This document shows positions 50,153 to 58,336 of a DNA stretch of 64,000 nt, in pieces; position 1 is the stretch's first letter; the number at the start of each line of letters is the position of its first letter. This DNA comes from Deltaproteobacteria bacterium. Its GTDB lineage: Bacteria; Myxococcota_A; Polyangia; GCA-2747355. Location: NCBI GenBank assembly GCA_020633415.1, contig JACKDQ010000007.1, forward strand, positions 1 to 64,000, written 5' to 3'. The notes beneath the pieces were generated by a model, which had not been told where the DNA came from, made no database searches, and saw only the letters and a list, made by a program, of their open reading frames with translations. A program made the translations under genes and the position numbers.

Positions 50153-51664
50153 TCAGTACACTTCGCGCGGCGGTGTTCTTAAGCGCGGATAGCGTTGCAG
50201 CTCAAAGCCATGCTTGGCAAAGGTGCCGCGTAATATCTCGAAATCCCTCTGTATTTTTCGGACGCCACAGCGGTAGGCCATATTGAGAATCTCGAGTCGC
50301 AGGTTGTACTTCATCGGTGAGCCGCTGAGCAGGCGCATTTCATCGCCTTCGGGACGGAAAAGGACGAAATCGACATTGGGATGGTCATCAGCGGCGGCCT
50401 GAAAGCCGTGCATGAATCGCGAGTGGATCACCGCCTTGAGCGCCTGCAGCGCGGCGAACACGCCACCCTTGCTGCGCACGTAGCCGGGGACGTCGACACG
50501 GATTGGCACCAACGGGTCGACGATGATCACCAGCTTGGCACCGCGCTCGATCGCCAAATGAAAATTCGACGTGCGGGTGTACTGGCCGTCGACGAAATAC
50601 CGACCTTTGATCTCTGCCGGCTCGAAAAACGGTGTCAGCGCGGCAGAAGCGCGGACGGCGCGCGAGATCGGCACGTCGTCCCATTGTCCATCGCCGAAGA
50701 CCACGTGCGCTGACGTATCCTGGTCGGTCGCGCCGATGTAGAGCTCACGTTTGAGCTTACGAAAGTCGTTGGTTCGCCCAGCTTGAGTGAGTTGGGCTTC
50801 GACGAAGCGCTCCAGTCCATCACCCCGGAAAAATCCCACGGGGACGGTCTTGAGCAAACCGGAGATGAAGTTGCTCCAACCGCGCACGGGCGCGGACTTG
50901 GCCAATGTCCAGATGCGCGACGCATATTCGCCGAGATGTGGGTCGTAGATCACCGATGGTGTCACTGGCTCGACGTCGGGTGTTTGGTCGGGATTGGTAA
51001 ACGCCCCCTCGATCGAGTCGACTTCGGTGTTGTTCGCCAGCAGCGCTGCGAGGATCGCACCGGCACTGATACCGCAGAAGATGTCCATCTCGTTGACGGT
51101 ACGATTTTGCAGGTGGGCGTTGATCGCTTTCATCACGCCAACCTCGAACAAGAACCCCTCGACGCCGCCGCCGGCCAGGCAGATCGCAGTCTTGCCCGGG
51201 TCGGGATCGGTCAACTCGATCATCCGCGTGAGCAGCGCGTCGGGAAACGGACAGCAGAGCAGTCCTCCGATGCGCAGCTTGCCTAGGGCAAAGGCGCTGT
51301 CGACGATCGCTTCGTCATCGTCGAGGATTGCGATCATCCGCGAGAGTGGATAACGCAGGTCTGGGTCTGCCGCATAGTGGATGCGCGTTGCGAGACGATG
51401 GGCCAGCGAGGCCTCCGCGGAACTCGATTGCGGTGTGCCGTGGCGGGCATCGACGACGAGAAAGTTGTAGTAAGCGCCAGAGAGTACCGACAGTGCCTGC
51501 TCGATATCGTCGTGCAGATGAAAGCGTGCGGCTCCGTCTTTCGTCGAAACCGCCACCCAACGTCCGCCATCGCCCTGCTGTCCACCGGCCGCCAGCATCT
51601 CATCGAGCACGCGCTGGCGGGCATCCTCGTTGTGCAGGTAGAGCACGTCGCTGACTTGTCTCAT
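50153..51664 (-). CDS. Patatin-like phospholipase with N-terminal receiver-like region
   Basis: A 503-aa protein. Residues 1-160 look like a degenerate response-regulator or alpha/beta domain (DVLYLHNEDARQRVLDEMLA, NFLVVDARHG). The patatin domain follows: oxyanion loop LAGGGVEGFLFEVGVM, in which the usual Arg/Lys is glutamate, nucleophile motif GISAG (catalytic Ser), and the catalytic aspartate in FVDGQYTRT. The Ser-Asp dyad is complete, so lipid acyl hydrolase activity is likely. It is the last gene of the minus-strand run, 33 bp after the Ogt-AlkA gene. No signal peptide, so cytoplasmic or injected. Confidence 0.87.
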   Translation of the reverse strand: MRQVSDVLYLHNEDARQRVLDEMLAAGGQQGDGGRWVAVSTKDGAARFHLHDDIEQALSVLSGAYYNFLVVDARHGTPQSSSAEASLAHRLATRIHYAADPDLRYPLSRMIAILDDDEAIVDSAFALGKLRIGGLLCCPFPDALLTRMIELTDPDPGKTAICLAGGGVEGFLFEVGVMKAINAHLQNRTVNEMDIFCGISAGAILAALLANNTEVDSIEGAFTNPDQTPDVEPVTPSVIYDPHLGEYASRIWTLAKSAPVRGWSNFISGLLKTVPVGFFRGDGLERFVEAQLTQAGRTNDFRKLKRELYIGATDQDTSAHVVFGDGQWDDVPISRAVRASAALTPFFEPAEIKGRYFVDGQYTRTSNFHLAIERGAKLVIIVDPLVPIRVDVPGYVRSKGGVFAALQALKAVIHSRFMHGFQAAADDHPNVDFVLFRPEGDEMRLLSGSPMKYNLRLEILNMAYRCGVRKIQRDFEILRGTFAKHGFELQRYPRLRTPPREVY

Positions 51665-51697
51665 CTCGATCGGTTTACTACGCGCTGGCCGGGAAGT

Positions 51698-52840
51698 CTA
51701 CAAACCGCCGCTATCAAGCGAACGCCAAAGGTACCAGCTGGCGATCGAGCGGTAGGGGCGCCAAGCCTCGGCCAATCGCTCGATTCGCTGGGGAGTCGGA
51801 CGTTGCCGCAGCGCATAGAGTTGGGTGACGGCGTTCTGCACGCCTAGGTCATCGACGGGAAGTACGTCAAGGCGTCCCAGTTGGAAGATCAAATACATCT
51901 GCGCGGTCCAGCGGCCGACACCACGGATCGCGGTTAGCCGCTCGATCAGCGCTTCGTCGTCGAGTCGCTCGATGCCGCGAAGATAGCCGCGCCGTTCGTG
52001 CTCGGCCAGCGCGCGTAGATAGCTTGCCTTTTGTCGCGACAGGCCAATTTCACGCAATCGCTGGTCAGATGCGGCGAGGAGTCGTCGCGCTGATAACCGA
52101 GCGTTGCGGTCGTTCATTGCTTCGCTCAGGCGTCCGATGATCGTGCGCCCTGCTGCCATCGAAACTTGCTGATGTACGATCGCTCGCACCAAAGAAGCGA
52201 ACGCCGATGGATCGGCTTGCGGTTCGAGTGTGCACCGGCCGACTCTGCGAATTACCGCGGCGAGCTTCGGATCGGCGCGGCGCAACTGGCGGGGAGCCGC
52301 CTCGCGCCAGCTTGCCAGATCAGCGCCCTCGATCGTCAGGAGTCGCAGCTTGGTTGCCAGGTTGCCGTGGCTGCTAAACCAGCCCGGACCGTCGCTGGCG
52401 CAGATCCGATGACAGGGGATGACCAGCGGCAAAGGATTGTTGGACATCGCTGAACCGACCGCGCGGCTGGCGCCGGCCTTGCCGAGCCGCTTGGCGAGTT
52501 CGCCGTAGCTCGATGTTTCACCGGGTCCGACGGAACGGCACAGTTGCAGGATCTGTTGGCGGAATGGCGAAATGCCGCGCAGATCGATCGCAACGTCGCT
52601 GAGCGGGTCGAGGTTTCCGTCGAGGTGCGCTGCGATGCGCGCAAGCACCGGTCTGATCGAACGCGGTGGTTGCTGCTGTGTGACCGGCAGGCGACAGCGC
52701 CGCTGCAGCTCGTCGAGCGTTCGTTGGGGCGTGGCGTGCGCCAGGCTGATCGCATGCAGCGCGTCACCGCTCCATGCGACACCGATCGGGCCGACTGCGG
52801 TTGGCTGTATGCAGACGCCTCCGTGCTCAGCTGATGCCAT
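51698..52840 (-). CDS. Ogt-AlkA fusion: DNA alkylation repair protein
   Basis: A 380-aa two-domain repair protein. The N-terminal half is an O6-alkylguanine-DNA alkyltransferase with IPCHRIC (active-site Cys 143) and SYGELAKRLGKAGASRAVGS. The C-terminal half is an HhH-GPD DNA-3-methyladenine glycosylase with FASLVRAIVHQQVSMAAG, hairpin AIRGVGRWTAQMYLI, and the catalytic aspartate in VLPVDDLGVQNAV (about 331). All key residues are kept. No Ada-type zinc or AraC domain is present. The ATG at 52840 overlaps the end of the sigma-54 activator gene by 14 nt; a TTG three codons upstream is less likely. Confidence 0.92.
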   Translation of the reverse strand: MASAEHGGVCIQPTAVGPIGVAWSGDALHAISLAHATPQRTLDELQRRCRLPVTQQQPPRSIRPVLARIAAHLDGNLDPLSDVAIDLRGISPFRQQILQLCRSVGPGETSSYGELAKRLGKAGASRAVGSAMSNNPLPLVIPCHRICASDGPGWFSSHGNLATKLRLLTIEGADLASWREAAPRQLRRADPKLAAVIRRVGRCTLEPQADPSAFASLVRAIVHQQVSMAAGRTIIGRLSEAMNDRNARLSARRLLAASDQRLREIGLSRQKASYLRALAEHERRGYLRGIERLDDEALIERLTAIRGVGRWTAQMYLIFQLGRLDVLPVDDLGVQNAVTQLYALRQRPTPQRIERLAEAWRPYRSIASWYLWRSLDSGGL

Positions 52841-54737
52841 ACTTGGCAAGCTTCTTGTGCAATCCCTCGCGCGTGATCCCGAGCGTCACAGCCGTCTGGG
52901 TCTTGTTGTTGCCGTGCTCGCGCAACGCCTCGACGAGCAGATAGCGTTCGATCGACTCGATCATTTCCTTGAGGGTGCCCTTTTTTGGCGCGATGCGACC
53001 GATCAGCCCCTCCACCTTGCGGATCTGGGGCGAGAGGTGCTCAGCTTGCACGATCGCGCCGTCGTCGACTTGGATCACCAAGCGCTGAACCTCGTTCTCC
53101 AGCTCCCGAACGTTTCCCGGCCAGCGGTAGGCGGCCAGTTGATTGAGAGCGTCTTGGCTGATGCCACCGACGTTCTTGCGCATCTCCGCCGCGTAGTGGC
53201 GTACGAAGTGTTGGACCAGCAGCGGGATATCCTCTGGGCGCTCGCGCAGAGGCGGCAGGGTGATCGGAAAGACCATCAGTCGATAGAACAGGTCTTGGCG
53301 GAAGCGTCCAGCCTCGACTTCCTTGGTGAGGTCGCGGTTGGTCGCACAGATGATGCGCACGTCGACGTTCTTATCGTGTGCTGATCCTACCGGGCGGACC
53401 TGTCCCTCCTGCAGAACGCGAAGCAACTTGGCCTGCAGCGGCAGCGCCATCTCGCCGACTTCGTCGAGAAACAGCGTGCCACCGTCAGCGATTTCGAAAA
53501 GACCCTTCTTATCGCGGTCGGCGCCGGTAAAGGCTCCCCGCTTGTAGCCAAACAATTCGCTTTCCAGCAGTGTCTCGGGAAGCGCGGCGCAGTTTTGTGC
53601 GACAAACATCTTGTCGCGGCGCTTGCCTTCAAAATGGATCGCGCTCGCGATCAGCTCCTTGCCAGTTCCCGTCTCTCCGCCGATACAGACCGTCGCGCGC
53701 GTGTCGATTACCTTGCGCAGTTGGGAGAAGATCTCCTGCATCGCCGGTGAGCTGCCGATAATCCGGTCAAAGCCGACTTCGCCTTGACGCTTTTTCAAGT
53801 AGAGGTTTTCGCCCTGCAGTTTCTCCTGGGCGATCTTCAGCTGTCGATAAAGCTGTGCGTTATCGATCGCCAAAGCAGCCTGTCGACCCAGCACCAGCAG
53901 CAGCTCGAGATCGTTCTGCTGGAACATCCCAGAGGAGGAGCGGTTGTCGCACTGCAGCAGGCCGAGAATCTTTTCGCCCCGCCAGAGAGGTACTCCGATC
54001 GTTGATTGGATGTGTCCACCCATGATGCTTTCGCTGCGGCCGAGTTCTACCGGTGCGTTGGCGGCGAGCACTGCACTACGGTCGTCTAGTACGCGGCGTA
54101 GAACCGCGCGACTGATCGCGATCGGCGCGTTTTGCCCGTCGCGGCCGCGGGCGAGCAGCGGAACAAAGCGCTCCTCGTCGTCTCCATCATTGATCGCGAT
54201 CGCTACGTGAGTCGTACGCTGGATCAGCGCAAAGGTCGCGTCGGCGAGCGCTGATAGCACTTCGTCGATCTCCAATCGTCCGCTGAGCGCCTTGACCGCG
54301 TTGTACAACGCAGTGACGTTCGGCCCTTGTTCGACCTTGCCCGCTACAGCGGGAAGCTCGCGGATCGAAACTTTGGCTAATACGCGTGGTGTGTCGCGCG
54401 AGCTGGCCTCGCCGACGAGCCGACAGAGAATGATCACCGGGGAGGTTGCGTCACCGAGCAGCAGACGGTCACCGTCGCGGATTGCCGCCTCCCAGCGGTC
54501 GGTGCCGTCAAGCACGATCCGCTTCTGTCCACGCAAGATCATCGAGCCGTTGGTGGATCTTAGGTCGCGATAGATATATTGGCCGCTCTCTCGAAACAGT
54601 AGCCCGTGCTCGCTCGAAAGGTGGAAGTCGCTGACTGGCAGTGTCGACTGTCCAGAACGGCCGATCGATATTCTGTCTTCGTCTGTTTCGAGCGCTTGCC
54701 CCTGCAAGTCGCCCTGGATGATTTCCAGCCGAATCAT
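52827..54737 (-). CDS. FHA-GAF sigma-54 activator (enhancer-binding protein)
   Basis: A 636-aa regulator. FHA (about 1-100: SIGRSGQSTLPVSDFHLSSE, RSTNGSM) is followed by GAF (about 155-300), AAA+ (about 330-560: GETGTGKE, GAFTGA, GTLFLDEVGEM, arginine-finger region GRFRQDLFYRL) and a Fis-type helix-turn-helix (KTQTAVTLGITREGLHKKL). All sigma-54 activator motifs are canonical. FHA would read a phospho-threonine signal and GAF a small ligand or redox cue. It sits six bases from the HEAT lipoprotein gene and overlaps the DNA-repair gene, so it is part of the long minus-strand operon. Confidence 0.95.
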   Translation of the reverse strand: MIRLEIIQGDLQGQALETDEDRISIGRSGQSTLPVSDFHLSSEHGLLFRESGQYIYRDLRSTNGSMILRGQKRIVLDGTDRWEAAIRDGDRLLLGDATSPVIILCRLVGEASSRDTPRVLAKVSIRELPAVAGKVEQGPNVTALYNAVKALSGRLEIDEVLSALADATFALIQRTTHVAIAINDGDDEERFVPLLARGRDGQNAPIAISRAVLRRVLDDRSAVLAANAPVELGRSESIMGGHIQSTIGVPLWRGEKILGLLQCDNRSSSGMFQQNDLELLLVLGRQAALAIDNAQLYRQLKIAQEKLQGENLYLKKRQGEVGFDRIIGSSPAMQEIFSQLRKVIDTRATVCIGGETGTGKELIASAIHFEGKRRDKMFVAQNCAALPETLLESELFGYKRGAFTGADRDKKGLFEIADGGTLFLDEVGEMALPLQAKLLRVLQEGQVRPVGSAHDKNVDVRIICATNRDLTKEVEAGRFRQDLFYRLMVFPITLPPLRERPEDIPLLVQHFVRHYAAEMRKNVGGISQDALNQLAAYRWPGNVRELENEVQRLVIQVDDGAIVQAEHLSPQIRKVEGLIGRIAPKKGTLKEMIESIERYLLVEALREHGNNKTQTAVTLGITREGLHKKLAKYGIS

Positions 54738-54743
54738 TCGTCG

Positions 54744-56225
54744 TTACCCTTGGCCGCGCTTGCCAGTCGTTCGCCGGACGCGCTCAAGCAGACAGTGTGC
54801 CCGCGTCGCAGTGTCCGAGTCAAAACCAGCGCCCGCTGATTGTAACGCGTGCTCGATGGCTGGCGCTAGCGGGGGAAGTACCTTGAGCGGCGCTCGCTCG
54901 AGGAGCGTAATGATCGTCCGTCGGACCTGACGATGCGCTGTCGCCAAGGCGCCAGCCAGCGGAGCGTATATCCCCGAATGACCCAAGCTGATCGCCGCGC
55001 GCTCGGCGACACGCCACGCGCCCAGTTTGTCGCTCTTGCCGAGGAGCATCTCGTTGCAGGCGCGCGCGCCCTTGCAGCGGCTGACCGCGGCGAGACGCTG
55101 TTCGAACGCTGATAGCTGGTTCCCGTAGTGCTGTTTGAGGCGACGCCGCAACTCCGGCGAAAGTCGGCGTTTGCCCAAGCGGCTGTATGCCAAGGCCAGG
55201 GCGTGGGTCGCGCGGTCGAGTTGCTTTTGCGCGCCAAGCAACCGGTAGAGCAGCGGCGCCTGCGCCGGTGAGCCGTACAGGCCGAGCAGCGAGCTGGCGC
55301 GCCGTAGCTCGTCGCGACCGAGGTTTGGACGGTCGAGCATCCGGACCAACGTCTCGAGCGCGCCGCTGTGGCTGGTGGGGGATCGCAGCTGGGCTTCGAA
55401 GAGCGGCCAGCTGAGTTCCGCAGTGGCGGATAGTGCCGGTGGTGGATATCCGAGGTCTGCGTGCAGTGCGATCAGTTGGACGAGTGCATTTGGTCGTGAC
55501 AGTGAATTCTGCAGCTGCTCAAGATCGGTGCGACTCGGCCCGATGCTACAGAGCGCACGCCGCGCAGCAGGTGCTGTCTGCTGACCCCAAGGGCGCTCGC
55601 CGAGCAGCGGCACGAGCAGTGGCGTCGCCGTGGGGACGTGAAGACGTCCGAGTGCATCGATCGCTACCAAGACTAGCGGCAAGGATTGCTCGGTCGCCGC
55701 TTTGCTGATGATACTTCGGAGCGGTGCCTCAGCTGTTTCCGAGCCGCTGCGACCGATCGCCGCGACTAGCGCCTTTTGAAACTGCAGCCGCCGCGCTGTC
55801 TTCGGCATCTGGATCGACTCATCGAGCTGCTTGAGCAGCGCCGGCAAGGCGGCACGCGCTCCGGCTTCGTTTAGCGCGTTGGCCGCGCGAGTTGCCGCGG
55901 CGAGGTACGGCCCGTCTCGCCCCGCTTCGCCCAGGGCTGCAACAAAGATCGGATTCGCGCGTGGATCGCCGAGCAGCGCGAGCGCTGCGACGATCTTCGG
56001 CCGGTTCCGATCATCGCGATAGGCGATGCCGAGCGCATCGATCGTCCGCTGACGCTTTTCCGCACGTTGTGCGGCCGGCGTGTCGCTTACCGCGCTGACC
56101 AAGCGGTCGATCGCCTCTGCTCTTTTCGGACCGTTCAGCTGATCGACCAGCGTGTCGACTTCGCTCTGCGCACAGCCGACCAGTGCGGTGAGCAGCAGCG
56201 CACCTGCTCGTCGAGCACGATTCAC
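54744..56225 (-). CDS. HEAT-repeat lipoprotein
   Basis: A 493-aa lipoprotein (LLLTALVGC). The mature protein is built of HEAT/armadillo-like helical pairs (NRPKIVAALALLGDPRANPI, EAPLRSIISKAATEQSLPLV, IYAPLAGALATAHRQVRRTI), indicating a curved scaffold exposed to the periplasm or surface. The gene overlaps the upstream lipoprotein gene by 4 nt (ATGA) and is followed after six bases by the FHA-GAF activator. Function unknown. Confidence 0.85.
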   Translation of the reverse strand: MNRARRAGALLLTALVGCAQSEVDTLVDQLNGPKRAEAIDRLVSAVSDTPAAQRAEKRQRTIDALGIAYRDDRNRPKIVAALALLGDPRANPIFVAALGEAGRDGPYLAAATRAANALNEAGARAALPALLKQLDESIQMPKTARRLQFQKALVAAIGRSGSETAEAPLRSIISKAATEQSLPLVLVAIDALGRLHVPTATPLLVPLLGERPWGQQTAPAARRALCSIGPSRTDLEQLQNSLSRPNALVQLIALHADLGYPPPALSATAELSWPLFEAQLRSPTSHSGALETLVRMLDRPNLGRDELRRASSLLGLYGSPAQAPLLYRLLGAQKQLDRATHALALAYSRLGKRRLSPELRRRLKQHYGNQLSAFEQRLAAVSRCKGARACNEMLLGKSDKLGAWRVAERAAISLGHSGIYAPLAGALATAHRQVRRTIITLLERAPLKVLPPLAPAIEHALQSAGAGFDSDTATRAHCLLERVRRTTGKRGQG

Positions 56226-56890
56226 TGTGACTGAATCTTCCAGGTCATCGCTGCGTGGCCGAGGGGCCCGTCAAAACGCAATACGAGCTCGTTGACGTTC
56301 TCGCGCAGCAGGGGTCGCCCGTCGGGCAACTGCCTGGGAAACTTCAGCATGTATAGCTGATAGAATTCGGTCGTGTAGGGATAAAACTGCGTCCAGATCG
56401 GAGAGATCGGTCTGACCCGTCGAATCTCGCTGGCGTCGACTTGTTGTCGGTCGCTGGTATTGAGCGTGATACGCCAGACGCTGTTTGCCCGGTCAAAGTC
56501 GTTATAGCGCATGTCCCGCGTCGCTGCTGCGACGACGAAGTCGAACCCGTCCTGCCAGCGCCTTGCTAATTGCTCGCGGAGCGCCTTTCTGTGCTGAGCG
56601 TTGAGATGAAACATCTTGCCGCGCAGCGCGGCGTAGGCGTCGCTAAAGTCCGGCGCCTGAAGCGTCGCATAGGCACGAAGTGGCGTGTTCAGGGAGCGGA
56701 AGATCCGAGCGTTTCGGGTCCAGCGCCACATCACCCGGTCGTAGTCTGCTGCACGGTAGGCGCGCTCTGCGCGCAGGGCTAGCGGCTGCTGCGTCGAGCT
56801 GCAGCCACCCACGAGGATCACGGCTGCTCCAAAAAGGATCGCTTGGTACGCAGCGCTGTGGACGCTGTGTCCGCTGCTGGGGTTGCTCAA
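56222..56890 (-). CDS. Lipoprotein, function unknown
   Basis: A 222-aa lipoprotein with signal ILFGAAVILVGGC. An N-terminal helical part (LRAERAYRAADYDRVMWRWT, IFRSLNTPLRAYATLQAPDF) leads to a beta-sandwich-like region (RYNDFDRANSVWRITLNTSD) ending LVLRFDGPLGHAAMTWKIQ. No family recognised. Both ends overlap neighbours by 4 nt: pyrE upstream and the HEAT lipoprotein downstream, so the three are translationally coupled. It is absent from any pyrimidine pathway I know. Confidence 0.82.
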   Translation of the reverse strand: MSNPSSGHSVHSAAYQAILFGAAVILVGGCSSTQQPLALRAERAYRAADYDRVMWRWTRNARIFRSLNTPLRAYATLQAPDFSDAYAALRGKMFHLNAQHRKALREQLARRWQDGFDFVVAAATRDMRYNDFDRANSVWRITLNTSDRQQVDASEIRRVRPISPIWTQFYPYTTEFYQLYMLKFPRQLPDGRPLLRENVNELVLRFDGPLGHAAMTWKIQSQ

Positions 56891-57453
56891 GACGTCACCT
56901 CGTTGCGGTCGAAAAGGGAGACGAGCGGGAGTCGCGCGGTGATCGCTTCGCGGCCCCCCTCGCAGCGGTCGACGAGTGCGACGACCAGCATCGGCACGAG
57001 GCCAGCCTGCTCTGCTCGCTCGGTTGCCTGGAGCGCCGATCCACCGCTGGTCACCACATCTTCGACGATCACCACTCGCGACCCCTCTGGAAGATGGTCA
57101 GCGCCCTCGATCCATTTGCTTGTGCCGTGGGCCTTGGCCGCTTTGCGAACATAAAAGCCGTCGAGCGACTGGGCGGTCCCGTGGCTGATCAGCGATGTCG
57201 CGCTGACGATCGGGTCGGCGCCCATCGTCATTCCACCGATCGCGATCGCTTGTGGAGCGTGCTCGTGTACCGCCTGCCAAAAGAGCTTGCCGCAAAGCAG
57301 ATGCCCTTCGGCGGTCAGCGTCACGCGCCGGCAATCGACGTAGAAATCGGAGCGCTTTCCGGACGCCAAGATTACGTCGCGCTTGGCGTAGGCGTCGCGC
57401 TTGATCAGTGCCAAGAGGCGCTCTCGGTCGCTGGCGTCGATCGCTTGAACCAT
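56887..57453 (-). CDS. pyrE: Orotate phosphoribosyltransferase
   Basis: A 188-aa enzyme converting orotate and PRPP to OMP in UMP synthesis. The ATG at 57453 begins MVQAIDASDRERLLALIKRD; the family-typical LASGKRSDFYVDCRRVTL follows. The PRPP loop is VVIVEDVVTSGGSALQA. Residues and length fit PyrE; upstream in-frame sequence is only the opposite reading of the bactofilin gene. It starts 10 bp after the bactofilin stop and overlaps the lipoprotein gene by 4 nt. Confidence 0.95.
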   Translation of the reverse strand: MVQAIDASDRERLLALIKRDAYAKRDVILASGKRSDFYVDCRRVTLTAEGHLLCGKLFWQAVHEHAPQAIAIGGMTMGADPIVSATSLISHGTAQSLDGFYVRKAAKAHGTSKWIEGADHLPEGSRVVIVEDVVTSGGSALQATERAEQAGLVPMLVVALVDRCEGGREAITARLPLVSLFDRNEVTS

Positions 57454-57463
57454 CGAAAAGGGC

Positions 57464-58189
57464 CTATTTGCGCTTGACGCGGGTGCGTTGGCCCGCCGTG
57501 GTGGGTGGGCGTGGAATCGTCTCACGGGTGGAGTCGCCCGCTTGGTCGGGCGCATTGACAACTTCAATGCTCGCCGCACTGATGCTTTCGCTCGCCGGAA
57601 CGTCGCCGCCTTCGTGGCCAGCGCGACGTCCGCGGCGCGTGCGTGAGGCGAGCGCGATTTGGCGACCAGCCCCCAGCGCGTTGGCTGGTTCGCTAGCCTC
57701 TCGCGTCGAAGGCCTAGTGCTTGGCACACGGCCGATAGGCTCAACGCGCGAGGGCGGGCGCGGTGAGCGCGGGGCAGAGCGCGCCGGTCGCTGTCGATTT
57801 GTCGGTTCAACAGGCCGCTCGGCTACCCGCTGCTCGCTCTGCGCGGTTTCGAGGTCACCCACTTCCACTTCACCGATCTCGACCGCGCCGCGCAGCGTTG
57901 CGCCATCTTGCAGCACGATGCGCGGTGCGCGTAGATCTCCGACGACGCGTCCTTTTGAATCGATTTGGATCAGCTCGCGTGCCGTGATGTTGCCGACGAC
58001 CAATCCCGAGACCTGGACCTGAGCAGCTGCCACGTCGGCCACCAGCTCACCCGAGTCTTCGACGATTAGCAACGCAGTCGATATCAAGGAACCTTCGACT
58101 CGGCCGAGGATCCGCGTTTGCTCGTCCGTCTCGACGGATCCGTTGATGCGCGTTGCCGCGCCGATGACTGTCTTTTCGTCAGCTGCCAC
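57464..58189 (-). CDS. Bactofilin (polymer-forming cytoskeletal protein)
   Basis: A 241-aa bactofilin. The beta-helical core (about 5-125) shows the repeat GSVETDEQTRILGRVEGSLI, VSGLVVGNITARELIQIDSK, GDLRAPRIVLQDGATLRGAV. A long Pro/Arg/Ser-rich C-terminal tail (about 125-241) with SRTRRGRRAGHEGG is disordered; such tails set filament interactions. Bactofilins form nucleotide-free filaments used in cell shape and ParABS or motility-related positioning in myxobacteria. It is the first gene of the pyrE operon with a TTGACA-type promoter element upstream. Confidence 0.93.
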   Translation of the reverse strand: MAADEKTVIGAATRINGSVETDEQTRILGRVEGSLISTALLIVEDSGELVADVAAAQVQVSGLVVGNITARELIQIDSKGRVVGDLRAPRIVLQDGATLRGAVEIGEVEVGDLETAQSEQRVAERPVEPTNRQRPARSAPRSPRPPSRVEPIGRVPSTRPSTREASEPANALGAGRQIALASRTRRGRRAGHEGGDVPASESISAASIEVVNAPDQAGDSTRETIPRPPTTAGQRTRVKRK

Positions 58190-58246
58190 CGGCCATCCTT
58201 ACGTTGCGGGGACTCGAATCAATGTCCCGAAAATGCGGGCTCAACT

Positions 58247-58273
58247 CGTATAACGTCGCGTTTACACTGTCAA
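58247..58273 (-). promoter_or_regulatory. Candidate promoter of the bactofilin-pyrE operon
   Basis: On the minus strand a consensus -35 TTGACA (58273-58268) is followed by TATACG (58252-58247). The spacer is 15 bp, shorter than ideal. It lies about 60 bp before the bactofilin ATG and is the only recognisable element in that 147-bp gap. Confidence 0.4.
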
Positions 58274-58336
58274 GCGCGGCGCTTGCCGGGTTTCGCAGGG
58301 CAGCGTGGCTGGCGCGGTAATTTGGCCGTAGTACGG

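Noticed and set aside
57454..57810. 119-codon N-terminal extension of pyrE
   Set aside because: It only reads the bactofilin gene in another frame; PyrE family length and start fit ATG 57453.
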